Of a DNA stretch of 64,000 nucleotides, positions 17,652 to 27,121 are shown in pieces. This stretch comes from UBA9676 sp963741615 (lineage in GTDB: Bacteria; Actinomycetota; Actinomycetes; Streptosporangiales; Streptosporangiaceae), in contig CAVUIU010000002.1 in assembly GCA_963741615.1 (NCBI GenBank), positions 1-64,000 of the forward strand. The letters run 5' to 3'. The notes under the pieces were generated by a model. It saw only the letters and a list, made by a program, of their open reading frames with translations, made no database searches and had not been told where the DNA came from. Made by a program: the position numbers and the translations under genes. How positions within the stretch are numbered: the first letter of the stretch is position 1; every line of letters begins with the position of its first letter.

Positions 17652-18134
17652 CTACTGGAGCCCGGCGCGGACTGACGTGATGCGCTGCGTGTTGAAGCCA
17701 AGCCAGTGCATCCGGCCCACGTAGCGCGCGTGCTCAACCTTGAGACAGCGGTCCATGATCACCGTCACGCCGCCGTCCTCGGCGATCCGCGCGCCCTCCT
17801 CGTTGATCACGCCGAACTGGCACCAGAGGGCGCGGGCGTGGATCGCCTCAGCCTCCCGCGCGATCCCCGGCAGGGCATCCGGCGCGCGGAAGACGTTCAC
17901 GACGTCCACCGGCACGGGTATGTCCAGCAGGCTCGCATAGCACGTCTCTCCGAGGATCTCCGTCTCGCGGGGATTCACCGGGATCACGCGGTAGCCGTGC
18001 CGCCTGAGGTAGTAGCCAACGAAGTTGCTGGCCCGCAGCTCGTTACTCGACAGGCCCACGATCGCGATCGTCCTGGCGGTGTGGAGCAGGCGCTGGATCG
18101 TCAGCGAGTCCTGGTACCGCCCGAGGTCGGTCAT
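17652..18134 (-). CDS. CoA-binding (YccU-type) protein
   Basis: This 160-aa Rossmann-fold protein has the CoA_binding_2 pattern: ARTIAIVGLSSNELRASNFV, YYLRRHGYRVIPVNPRETEI, VPVDVVNVFRAPDALPGIAR and MDRCLKVEHAR at the end. The family binds CoA or NAD-like nucleotides; its role is unresolved. The start at 18134 lies seven bases after the stop of metY, so it is the last gene of the metX-metY operon, and its job may relate to acyl-CoA supply or sensing for homoserine acetylation (inference). Confidence 0.85.
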   Translation of the reverse strand: MTDLGRYQDSLTIQRLLHTARTIAIVGLSSNELRASNFVGYYLRRHGYRVIPVNPRETEILGETCYASLLDIPVPVDVVNVFRAPDALPGIAREAEAIHARALWCQFGVINEEGARIAEDGGVTVIMDRCLKVEHARYVGRMHWLGFNTQRITSVRAGLQ

Positions 18135-18141
18135 GCCGTCG

Positions 18142-19467
<1,326 letters not shown>

Positions 19468-19489
19468 GAAGACCCCTTCCTCGACGTCA

Positions 19490-20716
19490 TCAGGCGCCCC
19501 CGCCTTCGGCCGGACCGTGTTTGATCAGGAACTGGCGGATAATCGGCGTCTGCCGCGCTTCCTCGAGCAGGAAGCAGTCGTGGCCGTACGGCGCCTCGAT
19601 CACATGGAACTCGGCCGGCTGGCCGGCGGCGCGGAGCGCGTCGGCGACCTCACCCGACGCAGATGGCGGGTACAGCCAGTCGGAACTGAACGCGATCAGC
19701 AGCGTCCGCGCCGAAACGCCTGCGAGCGCCCGCGCGAGCGATCCGCCGCCGTACTGGCGCGCGAGATCGAAATAGGTCAGCGCGCGCGAGGTGTAGAGGT
19801 AGGTGTTGGCGTCGAAGCGCTTGACGAACGAGTCGGCCTGGTGGCGCAGGTAGCTCTCGACTTCGAACTCCGGTTCGGTGATCGTGTAGCGGATGTCGTC
19901 AGCGAATTGCAGCCGCCGGCCGAACTTGTCGCTCAGCGCCAGCGCGGACAGGTACGTGATGTGGCCGACCATCCGCGCCACCCCCATGCCGGCGTCGGGC
20001 CTGCGGCCCGTGCCGTAGTAGCGGCCGCCGTGCCAGGCCGGGTCGCGCATGATCGCGTCGCGCGCGATCGAGTTCCAGGCCACACCCTGCGGGTGCAGGG
20101 CGTGCGTGCTGGCGATGGCCACGACAGCATCGACCTGATCAGGAAACAGGATCGCCCACTCGAACGCTTGCATCCCGCCGAGCGAGCCGCCGGCTACCGC
20201 CGCCAGCCGCTCGATACCGAGTGCGTCTAGGAACGCGCGCTCGGTCCTCACCATGTCCGCGACCGTGATCACGGGGAAGTCCGGCCCGTAGGGCCTGCCG
20301 GTCGCCGGGTCGATCGATGAGGGTCCCGTCGTCCCGCGGCAGCCGCCTAGCAGGTTCGTGGAGACGACGAAGAAGCGGTCGGTGTCGAACGCTTTGCCCG
20401 GGCCGATCATCCCGTCCCACCAGCCCAGTCCCTTGCGGGCCGCGCCGTCGCGATCCTCGGCCCCGAACCCGTCACGCGTGCTCTCCTCGGGCGGCGTCTT
20501 CGCGAAGCCCGCAGCATGGGCGTCGCCGCTGAGCGCATGGCACACCAGGATGACGTTGTCGTGCCGGGGTGAGAGGGCACCATAGGTCTCGTACGCTATG
20601 CGAACCGGGTACAGTTCCCGCCCGCAGTCGAGTCGCACCGGCTCCGGCAGGTCGAGGTACTGCGTTTCGACCGTCCCGACCGAGCCGGCCGCGAGCGTCG
20701 AGGCTGGCTCTGCCAT
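19490..20716 (-). CDS. metX: Homoserine O-acetyltransferase
   Basis: This 408-aa alpha/beta-hydrolase-fold acetyltransferase uses acetyl-CoA to activate homoserine, the first committed step to methionine. Motifs: NVILVCHALSGDAHAAG, STNLLGGCRGTTGPSSIDP, the nucleophile elbow AGGSLGGMQAFEW (Ser), Asp in SSDWLYPP and His in PYGHDCFLLE. Upstream in-frame codons exist to 20830, but family members start near MAEPAS (ATG 20716). No ribosome-binding site precedes this ATG; a TTGACA/TAACAT promoter ends about there, so the mRNA may be leaderless. It is divergent from the OsmC gene. Confidence 0.93.
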   Translation of the reverse strand: MAEPASTLAAGSVGTVETQYLDLPEPVRLDCGRELYPVRIAYETYGALSPRHDNVILVCHALSGDAHAAGFAKTPPEESTRDGFGAEDRDGAARKGLGWWDGMIGPGKAFDTDRFFVVSTNLLGGCRGTTGPSSIDPATGRPYGPDFPVITVADMVRTERAFLDALGIERLAAVAGGSLGGMQAFEWAILFPDQVDAVVAIASTHALHPQGVAWNSIARDAIMRDPAWHGGRYYGTGRRPDAGMGVARMVGHITYLSALALSDKFGRRLQFADDIRYTITEPEFEVESYLRHQADSFVKRFDANTYLYTSRALTYFDLARQYGGGSLARALAGVSARTLLIAFSSDWLYPPSASGEVADALRAAGQPAEFHVIEAPYGHDCFLLEEARQTPIIRQFLIKHGPAEGGGA

Positions 20717-20723
20717 GGGGGCT

Positions 20724-20755
20724 ATGTTAACCCGGCCTGGCCAGTGTATTGTCAA
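20724..20755 (-). promoter_or_regulatory. Candidate metX promoter
   Basis: On the minus strand TTGACA (20750-20755) is followed after 19-20 bases by TTAACAT (20724-20730). The expected transcription start is at or next to the metX ATG, which has no Shine-Dalgarno motif. The spacer is longer than the ideal 17-18 bases. There is no room for a SAM riboswitch in the 88-bp gap. Confidence 0.4.
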
Positions 20756-20804
20756 CCATCTCCATAGGAAATAAGTGGAAGAGAGCAAACGGGGGTATCG
20801 CGAC

Positions 20805-21353
20805 ATGACTACAGTGACCAACGGAGTCAACGTGCAGGCACTGCTCGACGCGCGCGAAGTGCTGAAGGGTGCGCCTGAGGCCGCTCAGTTCACCTGGCGC
20901 GCATCCGCCAAGTGGCAGAGCGGCGTGCACAGCACGATCAAGGTCCAGAGCTTCTTCGGCCTCGGGGAGGAGCAGAGCCACAAGGAGGAGTGGACATTCG
21001 AAGCCGACCACCCTGAGGTCTTCGCGGCGGAGGACAACGGCATCACGCCGATCGAGTACCTCCTCGTCGGCCTGGCGAGCTGCCTGACGGGGGGTATTGC
21101 GTCCGTCGCGGAGAACCGCGGCATCCAGCTGCGCTCGGTCGAGTCCACGGTCGAGGGCGGGCACGACATCCGCGGGATCCTCGGTGCCGACAGCGACGTC
21201 CGCAATGGCTACAACGACATCAAGGTGACGTTCACCATCGACGCGGACGCGTCGAGGCAGGAGATCGAGGCACTGGTCGCCCAGTCCCAGAAGCGTTCCG
21301 CTGTGTTCGACGCTCTCACGAATCCGACGAACGTCACCGTCGAAGTCGCCTGA
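20805..21353 (+). CDS. OsmC-family protein
   Basis: This 182-aa protein has the OsmC/Ohr fold: EAAQFTWRASAKWQSGVHST, DNGITPIEYLLVGLASCLTG with the peroxidatic Cys, and a C-terminal SAVFDALTNPTNVTVEVA. OsmC and Ohr reduce organic hydroperoxides with two cysteines; here the second site, usually C-P-V/I in this position, reads RSAVFD, so the second Cys is replaced by Ser. It may work as a one-Cys enzyme or bind acyl ligands. ATG 20805 is preferred over GTG 20775. The flavoprotein gene follows directly (12 bases), so the two form an operon divergent from metX. Confidence 0.85.
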   Translation: MTTVTNGVNVQALLDAREVLKGAPEAAQFTWRASAKWQSGVHSTIKVQSFFGLGEEQSHKEEWTFEADHPEVFAAEDNGITPIEYLLVGLASCLTGGIASVAENRGIQLRSVESTVEGGHDIRGILGADSDVRNGYNDIKVTFTIDADASRQEIEALVAQSQKRSAVFDALTNPTNVTVEVA

Positions 21354-21364
21354 GGGGCCAAGCC

Positions 21365-22603
21365 ATCGAGCGCACCACCACGGTCGTCATCGGCGGGGGG
21401 CACGCGGGCCTCGCCGCGAGTTACTTCCTCAGCGACCGGGCAATCGACCACGTCGTTGTTGAGCGCGGAGAGGTGGCCGACTCCTGGCGGCGCGAACGCT
21501 GGGACTCGCTGCGGCTGCTCACTCCCAACTGGCAGAGCCGCCTGCCGGGCCTTCGCTATGAAGGCCCGGATCCGGATGGCTACATGACGGTGGGCGAAGT
21601 GATCGAGTTCATCGAGCACTTCGCCAAGGTCTCGCGCGCTCCCGTCCGGACTGGCGTGAACGTCACGTCGGTGCGTCAGGCCGACGGTGGTTACCACGTG
21701 ACGACAAGCCACGGCGGGATTCGCTGCCGGACCGTGGTCATCGCGAGCGGCGCCTGCAATCAGCCGTCGGTGCCGCCCTTCAGCGCTGCGGTGCCGGCGT
21801 CCGTCGAGCAACTGACGCCGTTCGGCTACCGCGGTCCCGCCCAGCTACCCGATGGCGGCGTGTTCGTCGTGGGAGCCTCGGCGACCGGCGTGCAGCTGGC
21901 CGCCGAGCTGAGGCGGTCGGGCCGGCCGGTGACTCTCTCGGTGGGGGAGCACGTGCGGTTGCCCCGCACATACCGCGGACGCGATGTGCTGTGGTGGATG
22001 GACGCGTCGGGCTTGTGGGACCAGCGGTACGACGAGATCGAGGATCTCACGCGGGCCCGGCGGCTGCCTTCGCCCCAGCTTGCCGGGACTCCGGAGCGGA
22101 CGACGCTCGATCTCAACGCGCTTGCCGCGATGGGCGTCGAGCTGGTGGGCCGCTGGGCGGCGGTACGTGACGGCCGCGCGTTGTTCTCCGGCGGCTTGCG
22201 CAACGTGTTCTCGCTCGCGGACCTCAAAATGGAGCGCCTGCTGGACACGTTCGACGAATGGGCCAAGACGGGCGGGTTTGAGGCTGAGGCCGGCCCTCCC
22301 GAGCGCTTCGCGGCGACCCGCGTGCCCGAGTCGGCGCGGTTGCAGCTTGACCTCCAGAGCGGCGAGATCCGCGCGATCGTGTGGGCGACGGGTTTCCGGC
22401 CTGGCTACGGGTGGCTCGACGTGCCCGTGGTCGACGCGAAGGGCCAGCTGCGCCACGACGGTGGTGTGGTCGACAGCCCGGGACTGTACGCGCTGGGGCT
22501 GCCCGTGTTGCGGCGGCGCAAGTCCACGTTCATTTACGGCATCGAAGACGACGCTCGTGAGGTGATCGGGCACCTCGCGCGGTTCCTGGCCGTGCGCAGG
22601 TGA
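21365..22603 (+). CDS. FAD-dependent oxidoreductase (flavin monooxygenase-like) with an unusual start
   Basis: The 412-aa reading frame has an FAD Rossmann motif (VVIGGGHAGLAASYFLSD), a middle NAD(P) Rossmann motif (VVGASATGVQLAAEL) and a FAD-closing ATGFRPGYGWL, the architecture of flavin-containing monooxygenases and ArsO-like proteins. No ATG, GTG or TTG precedes the FAD motif: the frame from 21365 begins with ATC, placed seven bases after GAGGGG (21352-21357), exactly where a start should be. Either ATC is used as a rare start or ATG was mutated to ATC; the first canonical start (GTG 21473) would drop the dinucleotide-binding loop. Co-transcribed with osmC. Substrate unknown. Confidence 0.75.
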   Translation: MERTTTVVIGGGHAGLAASYFLSDRAIDHVVVERGEVADSWRRERWDSLRLLTPNWQSRLPGLRYEGPDPDGYMTVGEVIEFIEHFAKVSRAPVRTGVNVTSVRQADGGYHVTTSHGGIRCRTVVIASGACNQPSVPPFSAAVPASVEQLTPFGYRGPAQLPDGGVFVVGASATGVQLAAELRRSGRPVTLSVGEHVRLPRTYRGRDVLWWMDASGLWDQRYDEIEDLTRARRLPSPQLAGTPERTTLDLNALAAMGVELVGRWAAVRDGRALFSGGLRNVFSLADLKMERLLDTFDEWAKTGGFEAEAGPPERFAATRVPESARLQLDLQSGEIRAIVWATGFRPGYGWLDVPVVDAKGQLRHDGGVVDSPGLYALGLPVLRRRKSTFIYGIEDDAREVIGHLARFLAVRR

Positions 22604-22807
22604 TCCTGACCGCCAGGTCCTTCGAGTCGGCCATCAGGTACCCGCCCAAGCGGCTGCGGCCTCGTCGTAGCAACGTCGCGATGCCGTTCGGCCTTTCAGC
22701 GCGCGGCGTGTCAATTCCGGCCGGATCGTGGCTCTGGCACTGATTCCGTGATGTCCCCGGGGTCGGCGTGTCCGATGGTGTCGCGATCAGGTCGGTGCGT
22801 ATTCAGG
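22604..22807. other. Gap before the ISL3 remnant
   Basis: Nothing coding or structured is supported between the flavoprotein stop and the transposase remnant; a similar empty stretch (22992-23160) follows it up to the peroxiredoxin gene. Confidence 0.35.
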
Positions 22808-22991
22808 CCAGGGCTGCATCCCCTCGTCTCCGGGCTACACCGCGACCAGGATGCCGCCACCGACGGCCTCACCCTGCCCTACAGCTCCGGCGTCGTCGAG
22901 GGCCACCTCAACTCTTAAGCCGCTCAAAATGCAAATGTACGGCCGCGCCAACCCCGACCTGCTCCGCCGCCACATCCTGCTCAGCAACTAA
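22808..22991 (+). pseudogene. ISL3-family transposase, C-terminal remnant
   Basis: Two adjacent frames reconstruct the end of an ISL3 transposase: first LHPLVSGLHRDQDAATDG and LTLPYSSGVVEGHLN, then, one base out of phase from 22917, KPLKMQMYGRANPDLLRRHI and LLSN before a stop at 22989-22991. The phrase (T)LP-SSG-VEGH(V/L)N followed by (K)-L-K-R-M-YGRA is the family's catalytic C-terminus. Only about 60 codons remain, with a frameshift and small deletion at 22911-22917, so it is dead. Confidence 0.65.
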
Positions 22992-23160
22992 ACGATCAAG
23001 GAGCCACACCGCGGAATCTATGCCAGAGCCAAAATTCAGGCGGAATCGACACGGCGCCTATGCCCGGCCGAGAGAGGCAGCTAGCGTGAGCACCGGGCGC
23101 GGCTGCCCAATGGCAGCGATGGTCGCCTCCCACATCAGCCGATGTGAGATGCCCGGACCG

Positions 23161-23817
23161 TCAGCCCGGCTGGGGGACGATGCGGATGTAGGGCTTGGGC
23201 TCTTCCCACTCACCGAAGATCTGCCTGGCCTCGTCGTTGGAGATCGAGCTCGCGATGATAACGTCCTCCCCCGGCTGCCAGTTCACCGGCGTGGACACCC
23301 GATGCTTGGCGGTGAGCTGGAGGGAGTCGATCACCCGCAGCACCTCGTCGAAGTTGCGCCCGGTGGTCATCGGGTAGACCAGTATCAGCTTGATCTTCTT
23401 GTCCGGGCCGATTACGAACACGTTCCGCACTGTCTGGTTGTCGGCAGGCGTGCGTACCTTCGGATCGCCGGAGGTGCTGGTCGGCAGCATCCCGTACAGC
23501 TTCGCCACGTTGAAGTCGGCGTCCGCGATGATGGGATAGTTGGGCGCCTCCCCCTGGGTCTCCTTGATGTCGGCCGCCCACCGCTCGTGGTCGGTGGCGG
23601 GGTCAACCGACAGGCCGATGATCTTCACACCCCGCCGGTCGAACTCTGGCTTGATCTTGGCCAGGTAGCCAAGCTCGGTCGTGCATACCGGGGTGAAGTC
23701 CTTCGGATGCGAGAACAGGACCGCCCAGGAGTCCCCGATCCACTCGTGGAAGTCGATCGACCCTTCGGTCGTCTGGGCGTGGAAGTCCGGGGCGGTGTCC
23801 CCGAGTGCCAGCGTCAT
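23161..23817 (-). CDS. 1-Cys peroxiredoxin (Prx6-type)
   Basis: This 218-aa thioredoxin-fold peroxidase reduces hydrogen peroxide or alkyl peroxides. It has LGDTAPDFHAQTTEGSIDFH, FSHPKDFTPVCTTELGYLA with the peroxidatic Cys, and the C-terminal extension (TPVNWQPGEDVIIASSISND) typical of the Prx6 group; no resolving Cys is present in the usual C-terminal place. The start ATG at 23817 has a GGAGG-like motif upstream. It stands near the OsmC and thiol dioxygenase genes, a loose thiol/peroxide neighbourhood. Confidence 0.92.
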   Translation of the reverse strand: MTLALGDTAPDFHAQTTEGSIDFHEWIGDSWAVLFSHPKDFTPVCTTELGYLAKIKPEFDRRGVKIIGLSVDPATDHERWAADIKETQGEAPNYPIIADADFNVAKLYGMLPTSTSGDPKVRTPADNQTVRNVFVIGPDKKIKLILVYPMTTGRNFDEVLRVIDSLQLTAKHRVSTPVNWQPGEDVIIASSISNDEARQIFGEWEEPKPYIRIVPQPG

Positions 23818-23955
23818 AGTGTTCCTCCGTTGAGCTCACTTATGCACTTGAAGAACGCGCCCATGAGGGCGCCGATAGCTGAAGGTGATTGCCCAGGTCG
23901 CTTTGATCTACTCCATATGCAGGGGTACGCGACGGAATGTTCCCGTCGCTTGTTG

Positions 23956-24516
23956 TCAGCCGGGCATCCCGGCGACGACAGGCAGGTCGTAGATCCGGCG
24001 GACGCTGCTATCCAGCCGGCTGATGTCGGTGCCGTAGACGTGTAGCGAGATAGCGGTCTGCGTGCCGGCGTTGCGCACGCGGTGAATGTCGCCGGGGGGC
24101 GCCAGGCCGGCTACATCCCCGGTGACATTGACCGCCGTCCCGGCCTGTTCGAGCCAACCGTCGCCGCGCAGGGTGTACCGCTCTTCGTGCTCGGCGCCCT
24201 GGATGACCCCGAAGACGCACCAGGTGACGTGGTCGTGGATCGGCGTGGCCTGGCCAGGCCGCCAGACCAGGGCCACGACAGAGAAGGTGCCGTCCGGCTC
24301 GGCATGCAGCAGGTGGCAGCGGTACCCGGCCGGGTCTCCATACCGCTGCTCTGCCGTGAGGATCTCCGGGGTGGGCATGTGCAGCCACAGCACATCGGAG
24401 ACTAGGTCGGCCGTCTCTGCCCAGCTGGCGCCGGTCCGCGTCGTCCCCCGCACGGCGCTGATCAGGCTGCCCAGGCACCGCCGGGCCTCTGTCTGGGAAG
24501 TATACCTACTTTTCAT
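23956..24516 (-). CDS. Cysteine-dioxygenase-like thiol dioxygenase (cupin)
   Basis: This 186-aa cupin matches type-I cysteine dioxygenase-like enzymes, which use Fe(II) and O2 to oxidise thiols to sulfinates. The metal ligands are in TPIHDHVTWC (His-x-His) and GDIHRVRNAGTQTA (His); SLHVYGTDIS carries the conserved Tyr of the active site. The Arg-to-Gln or Cys-Tyr details that separate cysteine dioxygenase from 3-mercaptopropionate dioxygenase cannot be settled here. The start ATG lies six bases after a TATAAT box, so the mRNA is probably leaderless. It fits the sulfur and redox theme of the neighbouring genes. Confidence 0.8.
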   Translation of the reverse strand: MKSRYTSQTEARRCLGSLISAVRGTTRTGASWAETADLVSDVLWLHMPTPEILTAEQRYGDPAGYRCHLLHAEPDGTFSVVALVWRPGQATPIHDHVTWCVFGVIQGAEHEERYTLRGDGWLEQAGTAVNVTGDVAGLAPPGDIHRVRNAGTQTAISLHVYGTDISRLDSSVRRIYDLPVVAGMPG

Positions 24517-24522
24517 ATCTAT

Positions 24523-24528
24523 ATTATA
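24523..24528 (-). promoter_or_regulatory. Perfect TATAAT -10 box of the thiol dioxygenase gene
   Basis: The minus strand reads TATAAT at 24528-24523, six to seven bases before the ATG at 24516, in an AT-rich island (24500-24545) that stands out in this high-GC region. No clear -35 is seen at 17 bp. The transcription start would fall at the ATG, giving a leaderless mRNA. Confidence 0.5.
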
Positions 24529-24712
24529 TGGAATTCTGCCATCAATTCCTAGACATCGGCCCGGCCAGGTACGGCGGATGCCCAGCCGACCGGGTCATCC
24601 CCGCCCGTAGAGGCGCAAGGTGACCGCGCCCGCGTGCCACCTGCCGAGCAGATGCAACTGCCCGATGAGCATGATCTTCTCCTGGTCTGTGTGTGAATCA
24701 TGCGCGTATGCG

Positions 24713-24758
24713 CCTGAAAAGCGGAAGGTCGGCGGTTCGACCCTGCCCATGACCACCA
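24713..24758 (+). repeat. tRNA-Phe 3'-half, candidate attachment site 2
   Basis: This has the same 46-base structure as 17455-17500 (anticodon loop CTGAAAA to terminal CCA), with two substitutions, one in the T-stem (CCTGCC for CCCGCC) and one in the acceptor strand (ATGACC for CTGACC). The 5' half of a tRNA is again absent. It marks the right border of a second 7.2-kb segment. Confidence 0.75.
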
Positions 24759-24991
24759 GTTCTGACCAGGCAGGATGGCTTAGAGCCAATCAGTGCTTGG
24801 ACGCTCTCAGGCCGGTTTAGTCTCATTCACCTGTGTCCGACGCCGTTCACCAGCCGCCGCCCCGGTCGTGTCCGGGCAGGTCACGGACGATGGCGCCCAT
24901 TGGTGAACGCGGCCCAGCGGGTAGCACGGGCGCACTCCCGATGACTTCTGCGCGTTGCGGCGACGGGCACCGACAGGCCTTGGGTGCCCCG

Positions 24992-25924
24992 TCACCATGC
25001 GGCCGCGACCGCCGACTGTGGGACAGCTCCAGGCAGTGCGGTGAAGCGCCCGTGATCGAGTCTGCCGAAGCTGTCGCAGCTCACCAGCAGATGCTCGCTT
25101 GTGGCGTCGGCCGCCACGAGGCCGCATGAGGTGATATACCAGCCCGGGTGACCCGGGTCCACCGAATACGCGGCGCGCTCAGCGAGGAGCGTGCGCTGCG
25201 GGCGCCCGGTCCGCGCGGACAGCTCGACAAGACCTCCCACCACCGTGCCCCGGCTGACGTGGTAGACACCGTCGTAGGTAACGGAGGCGATCACCGTGCT
25301 GCCGTCTGGGGTCAGCACGGCCGACTGGACATCGTCGCTTCCCACGAGGGCTGGCAGGATCCGCCGGCCCGACATCAGATTGTTTCCCGGCGCGGTGGTG
25401 TCCAGCAGCCACAGTCCCGAACGTGAGGTCCGTGGCGATCCGCTGGCCCGACTGTCGTCCTGCCAGAAGAACCCCAGCTCACGGCCGCCATCGGCCCAGG
25501 ACAGGTCGCCGGGCACGCCGCGCCAGCCCGTGGTCCACGTCCGCACCACACCGGTTGCCAGCGACACGATCTCTACCGCCCCGTGCTGACCACCGCTGAA
25601 CTGGACAGACACCGCCAGCCTGCTGCCGTCGGCGCTGACCGCGATCCCGTCCGTGACCGCCCCCGTCGGCAGGGGGGGAACGACCAGTGAGGCCAGCCGG
25701 GCGGAGTGGCCGCCGGCCGCGACACGCATCAGGTAAAACCGGGTCCGCGAAAAGGAGAAGAGGGCCAGGGCGAATGTATGGTCATTGCCCGCCGCGGCGA
25801 CCCCGGACATCTTCGGGTCAATCCCGCCTGGCAGCCGGACCACACTGAGAGTCTTCCCGGTAGCGGAGTCATGGACCTCCGCGACCGGGCGGCCATTATC
25901 GGCGGTGACGTAGTACCGCGGCAT
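24992..25924 (-). CDS. Beta-propeller domain, C-terminal part of a split sigma-associated protein
   Basis: This 310-aa frame has repeated strands of a TolB-like propeller (AVSADGSRLAVSVQFSGGQ, DLSWADGGRELGFFWQDDS, AVLTPDGSTVIASVTYDGVY). Actinobacterial homologues are one protein with a cytoplasmic N-terminus, one membrane helix and this propeller outside, encoded right after a SigE-family sigma factor. The frame stays open upstream of the ATG (25924) through LLDAAVAAPPPARAAVFG up to about 26010, where it meets the preceding 72-aa frame out of phase. So this is most likely the second half of one frameshifted gene (24992-26223); it could still be made from an internal start. The role (sigma regulation or sensing) is inferred from context. 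Confidence 0.65.
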   Translation of the reverse strand: MPRYYVTADNGRPVAEVHDSATGKTLSVVRLPGGIDPKMSGVAAAGNDHTFALALFSFSRTRFYLMRVAAGGHSARLASLVVPPLPTGAVTDGIAVSADGSRLAVSVQFSGGQHGAVEIVSLATGVVRTWTTGWRGVPGDLSWADGGRELGFFWQDDSRASGSPRTSRSGLWLLDTTAPGNNLMSGRRILPALVGSDDVQSAVLTPDGSTVIASVTYDGVYHVSRGTVVGGLVELSARTGRPQRTLLAERAAYSVDPGHPGWYITSCGLVAADATSEHLLVSCDSFGRLDHGRFTALPGAVPQSAVAAAW

Positions 25925-26004
25925 GCCAAAGACCGCAGCCCGCGCGGGCGGCGGGGCAGCAACGGCAGCATCGAGGAGAAGACCAGGCGGCTGACCGGCG
26001 GCGC

Positions 26005-26223
26005 TCAGCGCCGGCGGCCGGTCCGGCTCACCACGAACACACCCGCCGCCACCGCGACGACGGCCAGCGCGGAGATTGCGCTCACCGCCACCCGGCGCCG
26101 CCGCCTGCGGCGCATAGCCTGCCGGAAGATCCCAGCGGGACCGACGGCCGCCCCGCTGACCGGATCGGCGTGCTCGCGGAAGGCAGCGGCGAGCTCGGTC
26201 TGCAGGTCATGGTCGGTCAGCAT
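26005..26223 (-). CDS. N-terminal part (cytoplasmic domain plus TM) of the split propeller protein
   Basis: This 72-aa frame starts with LTDHDLQTELAAAFREHADP, then a basic RRRRRRR stop-transfer-like stretch and one membrane helix (VAVSAISALAVVAVAAGVFV), and ends at TGRRR. Its ATG (26223) overlaps the end of the sigma factor gene (stop 26217-26219), showing translational coupling. In intact relatives the chain continues into the beta-propeller; here a single-base shift near 26013 ends it. The N-terminal domain probably contacts the sigma factor, as in anti-sigma proteins (inference). Confidence 0.65.
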   Translation of the reverse strand: MLTDHDLQTELAAAFREHADPVSGAAVGPAGIFRQAMRRRRRRRVAVSAISALAVVAVAAGVFVVSRTGRRR

Positions 26224-26756
26224 GGTGCTTCCTTCGGGTCGGCGCCGGCCCGAAGGGCCGGCGCGTCCTGCAAGGCGACGCGCAACCTCGCCAGCGCGCG
26301 GTGGGTGTGGGACTTCACGGTGCCCTCGGTGCACCCCAGCACGGCTGCGGTCTCCTGCACAGAACGGTCCTCCCAGAACCGCAGCACCAGCACCGCACGC
26401 TGCTGCACGGGCAGCAGCCGGCAAGCACGCAGCAGCAACTGCCGGTCCAGCACCGCCGCCGCAGCATCGCCGACCGTGGCTGGTGGTAGTTGCGCCAGGT
26501 CCCCGGCCAGGGTCTCCGGGTGACGCCGTCGCCTGACCCGCCACCGATCCCGGGCCAGATTCACCAGCACCGTGCGGGTGTATCCCTCTGGATGCTGACG
26601 GGCCACTGACCAGCGGCCAGCCGACCGCAGCAAGGCCACCTGGACGAGATCCTCAGCGTCCTGCCAGTCACCGGCCAGCAGCAGGGCGAAGCCCAGCAGC
26701 CGCCCGCCGTCGCGGGCCGCGTAGGCCTCGAACTCCGCTTCCTCCGCGCCCACCAT
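26217..26756 (-). CDS. SigE-family ECF RNA polymerase sigma factor
   Basis: This 179-aa ECF sigma factor has region 2 (EAYAARDGGRLLGFALLLAG, DWQDAEDLVQVALLRSAGRW) and region 4 (LLPVQQRAVLVLRFWEDRSV then AAVLGCTEGTVKSHTHRAL). This matches the SigE-like 'SigE family' (SigE70) sigma factors of actinobacteria. The upstream in-frame ATG at 26879 would add 41 unlikely residues; ATG 26756 is chosen. The following gene, overlapped by seven bases, is a membrane propeller protein that may act as its anti-sigma factor and is frameshifted here, which might leave this sigma factor unregulated. Confidence 0.85.
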   Translation of the reverse strand: MVGAEEAEFEAYAARDGGRLLGFALLLAGDWQDAEDLVQVALLRSAGRWSVARQHPEGYTRTVLVNLARDRWRVRRRRHPETLAGDLAQLPPATVGDAAAAVLDRQLLLRACRLLPVQQRAVLVLRFWEDRSVQETAAVLGCTEGTVKSHTHRALARLRVALQDAPALRAGADPKEAPC

Positions 26757-27121
26757 CTGCCACCGCTCTGTTCGCCGCCCCACGTCAGGTCTAACGAAAC
26801 CCGCCACCGGCGGGTTGTCCCATGGGCTCATGTCGTCCGGGACGCCGCCTGACGCGAGCCGGCCACAAGCCTGGGCCAAGGTCGCTCGGTAAGTCGTCCG
26901 GTACGGCCATTGCGATGAGGGAGATGCACAAGATTATGGCCTCCGCGATCCGCCGATCGCACAGCAGGACATCACGGGATTCTGCAGCGGAGGGAGCGTT
27001 AGGCACCGCATGCATGGACAAGATCCCTGACGGCTCACGCGGCGTGACACGATTGCCAGGGACCTTCCGGCGTGATCACGATCTCACCGTCATGAAGGGA
27101 TTGGCAGGAGGGGATCGGACC
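26757..27121. other. Divergent intergenic region, sigma factor versus hotdog protein
   Basis: This 365-bp region must hold promoters in both directions. AGGAGG at 27106-27111 serves the rightward gene. No clear promoter boxes or operators were found. Confidence 0.35.

Larger units (their letters stand above)
24517..24991. other. Intergenic region with the second tRNA-Phe remnant
   Basis: No protein gene is supported. The minus-strand frame at 24595-24789 is the antisense artefact of the tRNA remnant at 24713-24758. The rest (24759-24991) contains nothing that can be assigned. Confidence 0.45.

Noticed and set aside
20717..20804. SAM riboswitch upstream of metX
   Set aside because: The gap is only 88 bp and the candidate promoter leaves no leader.
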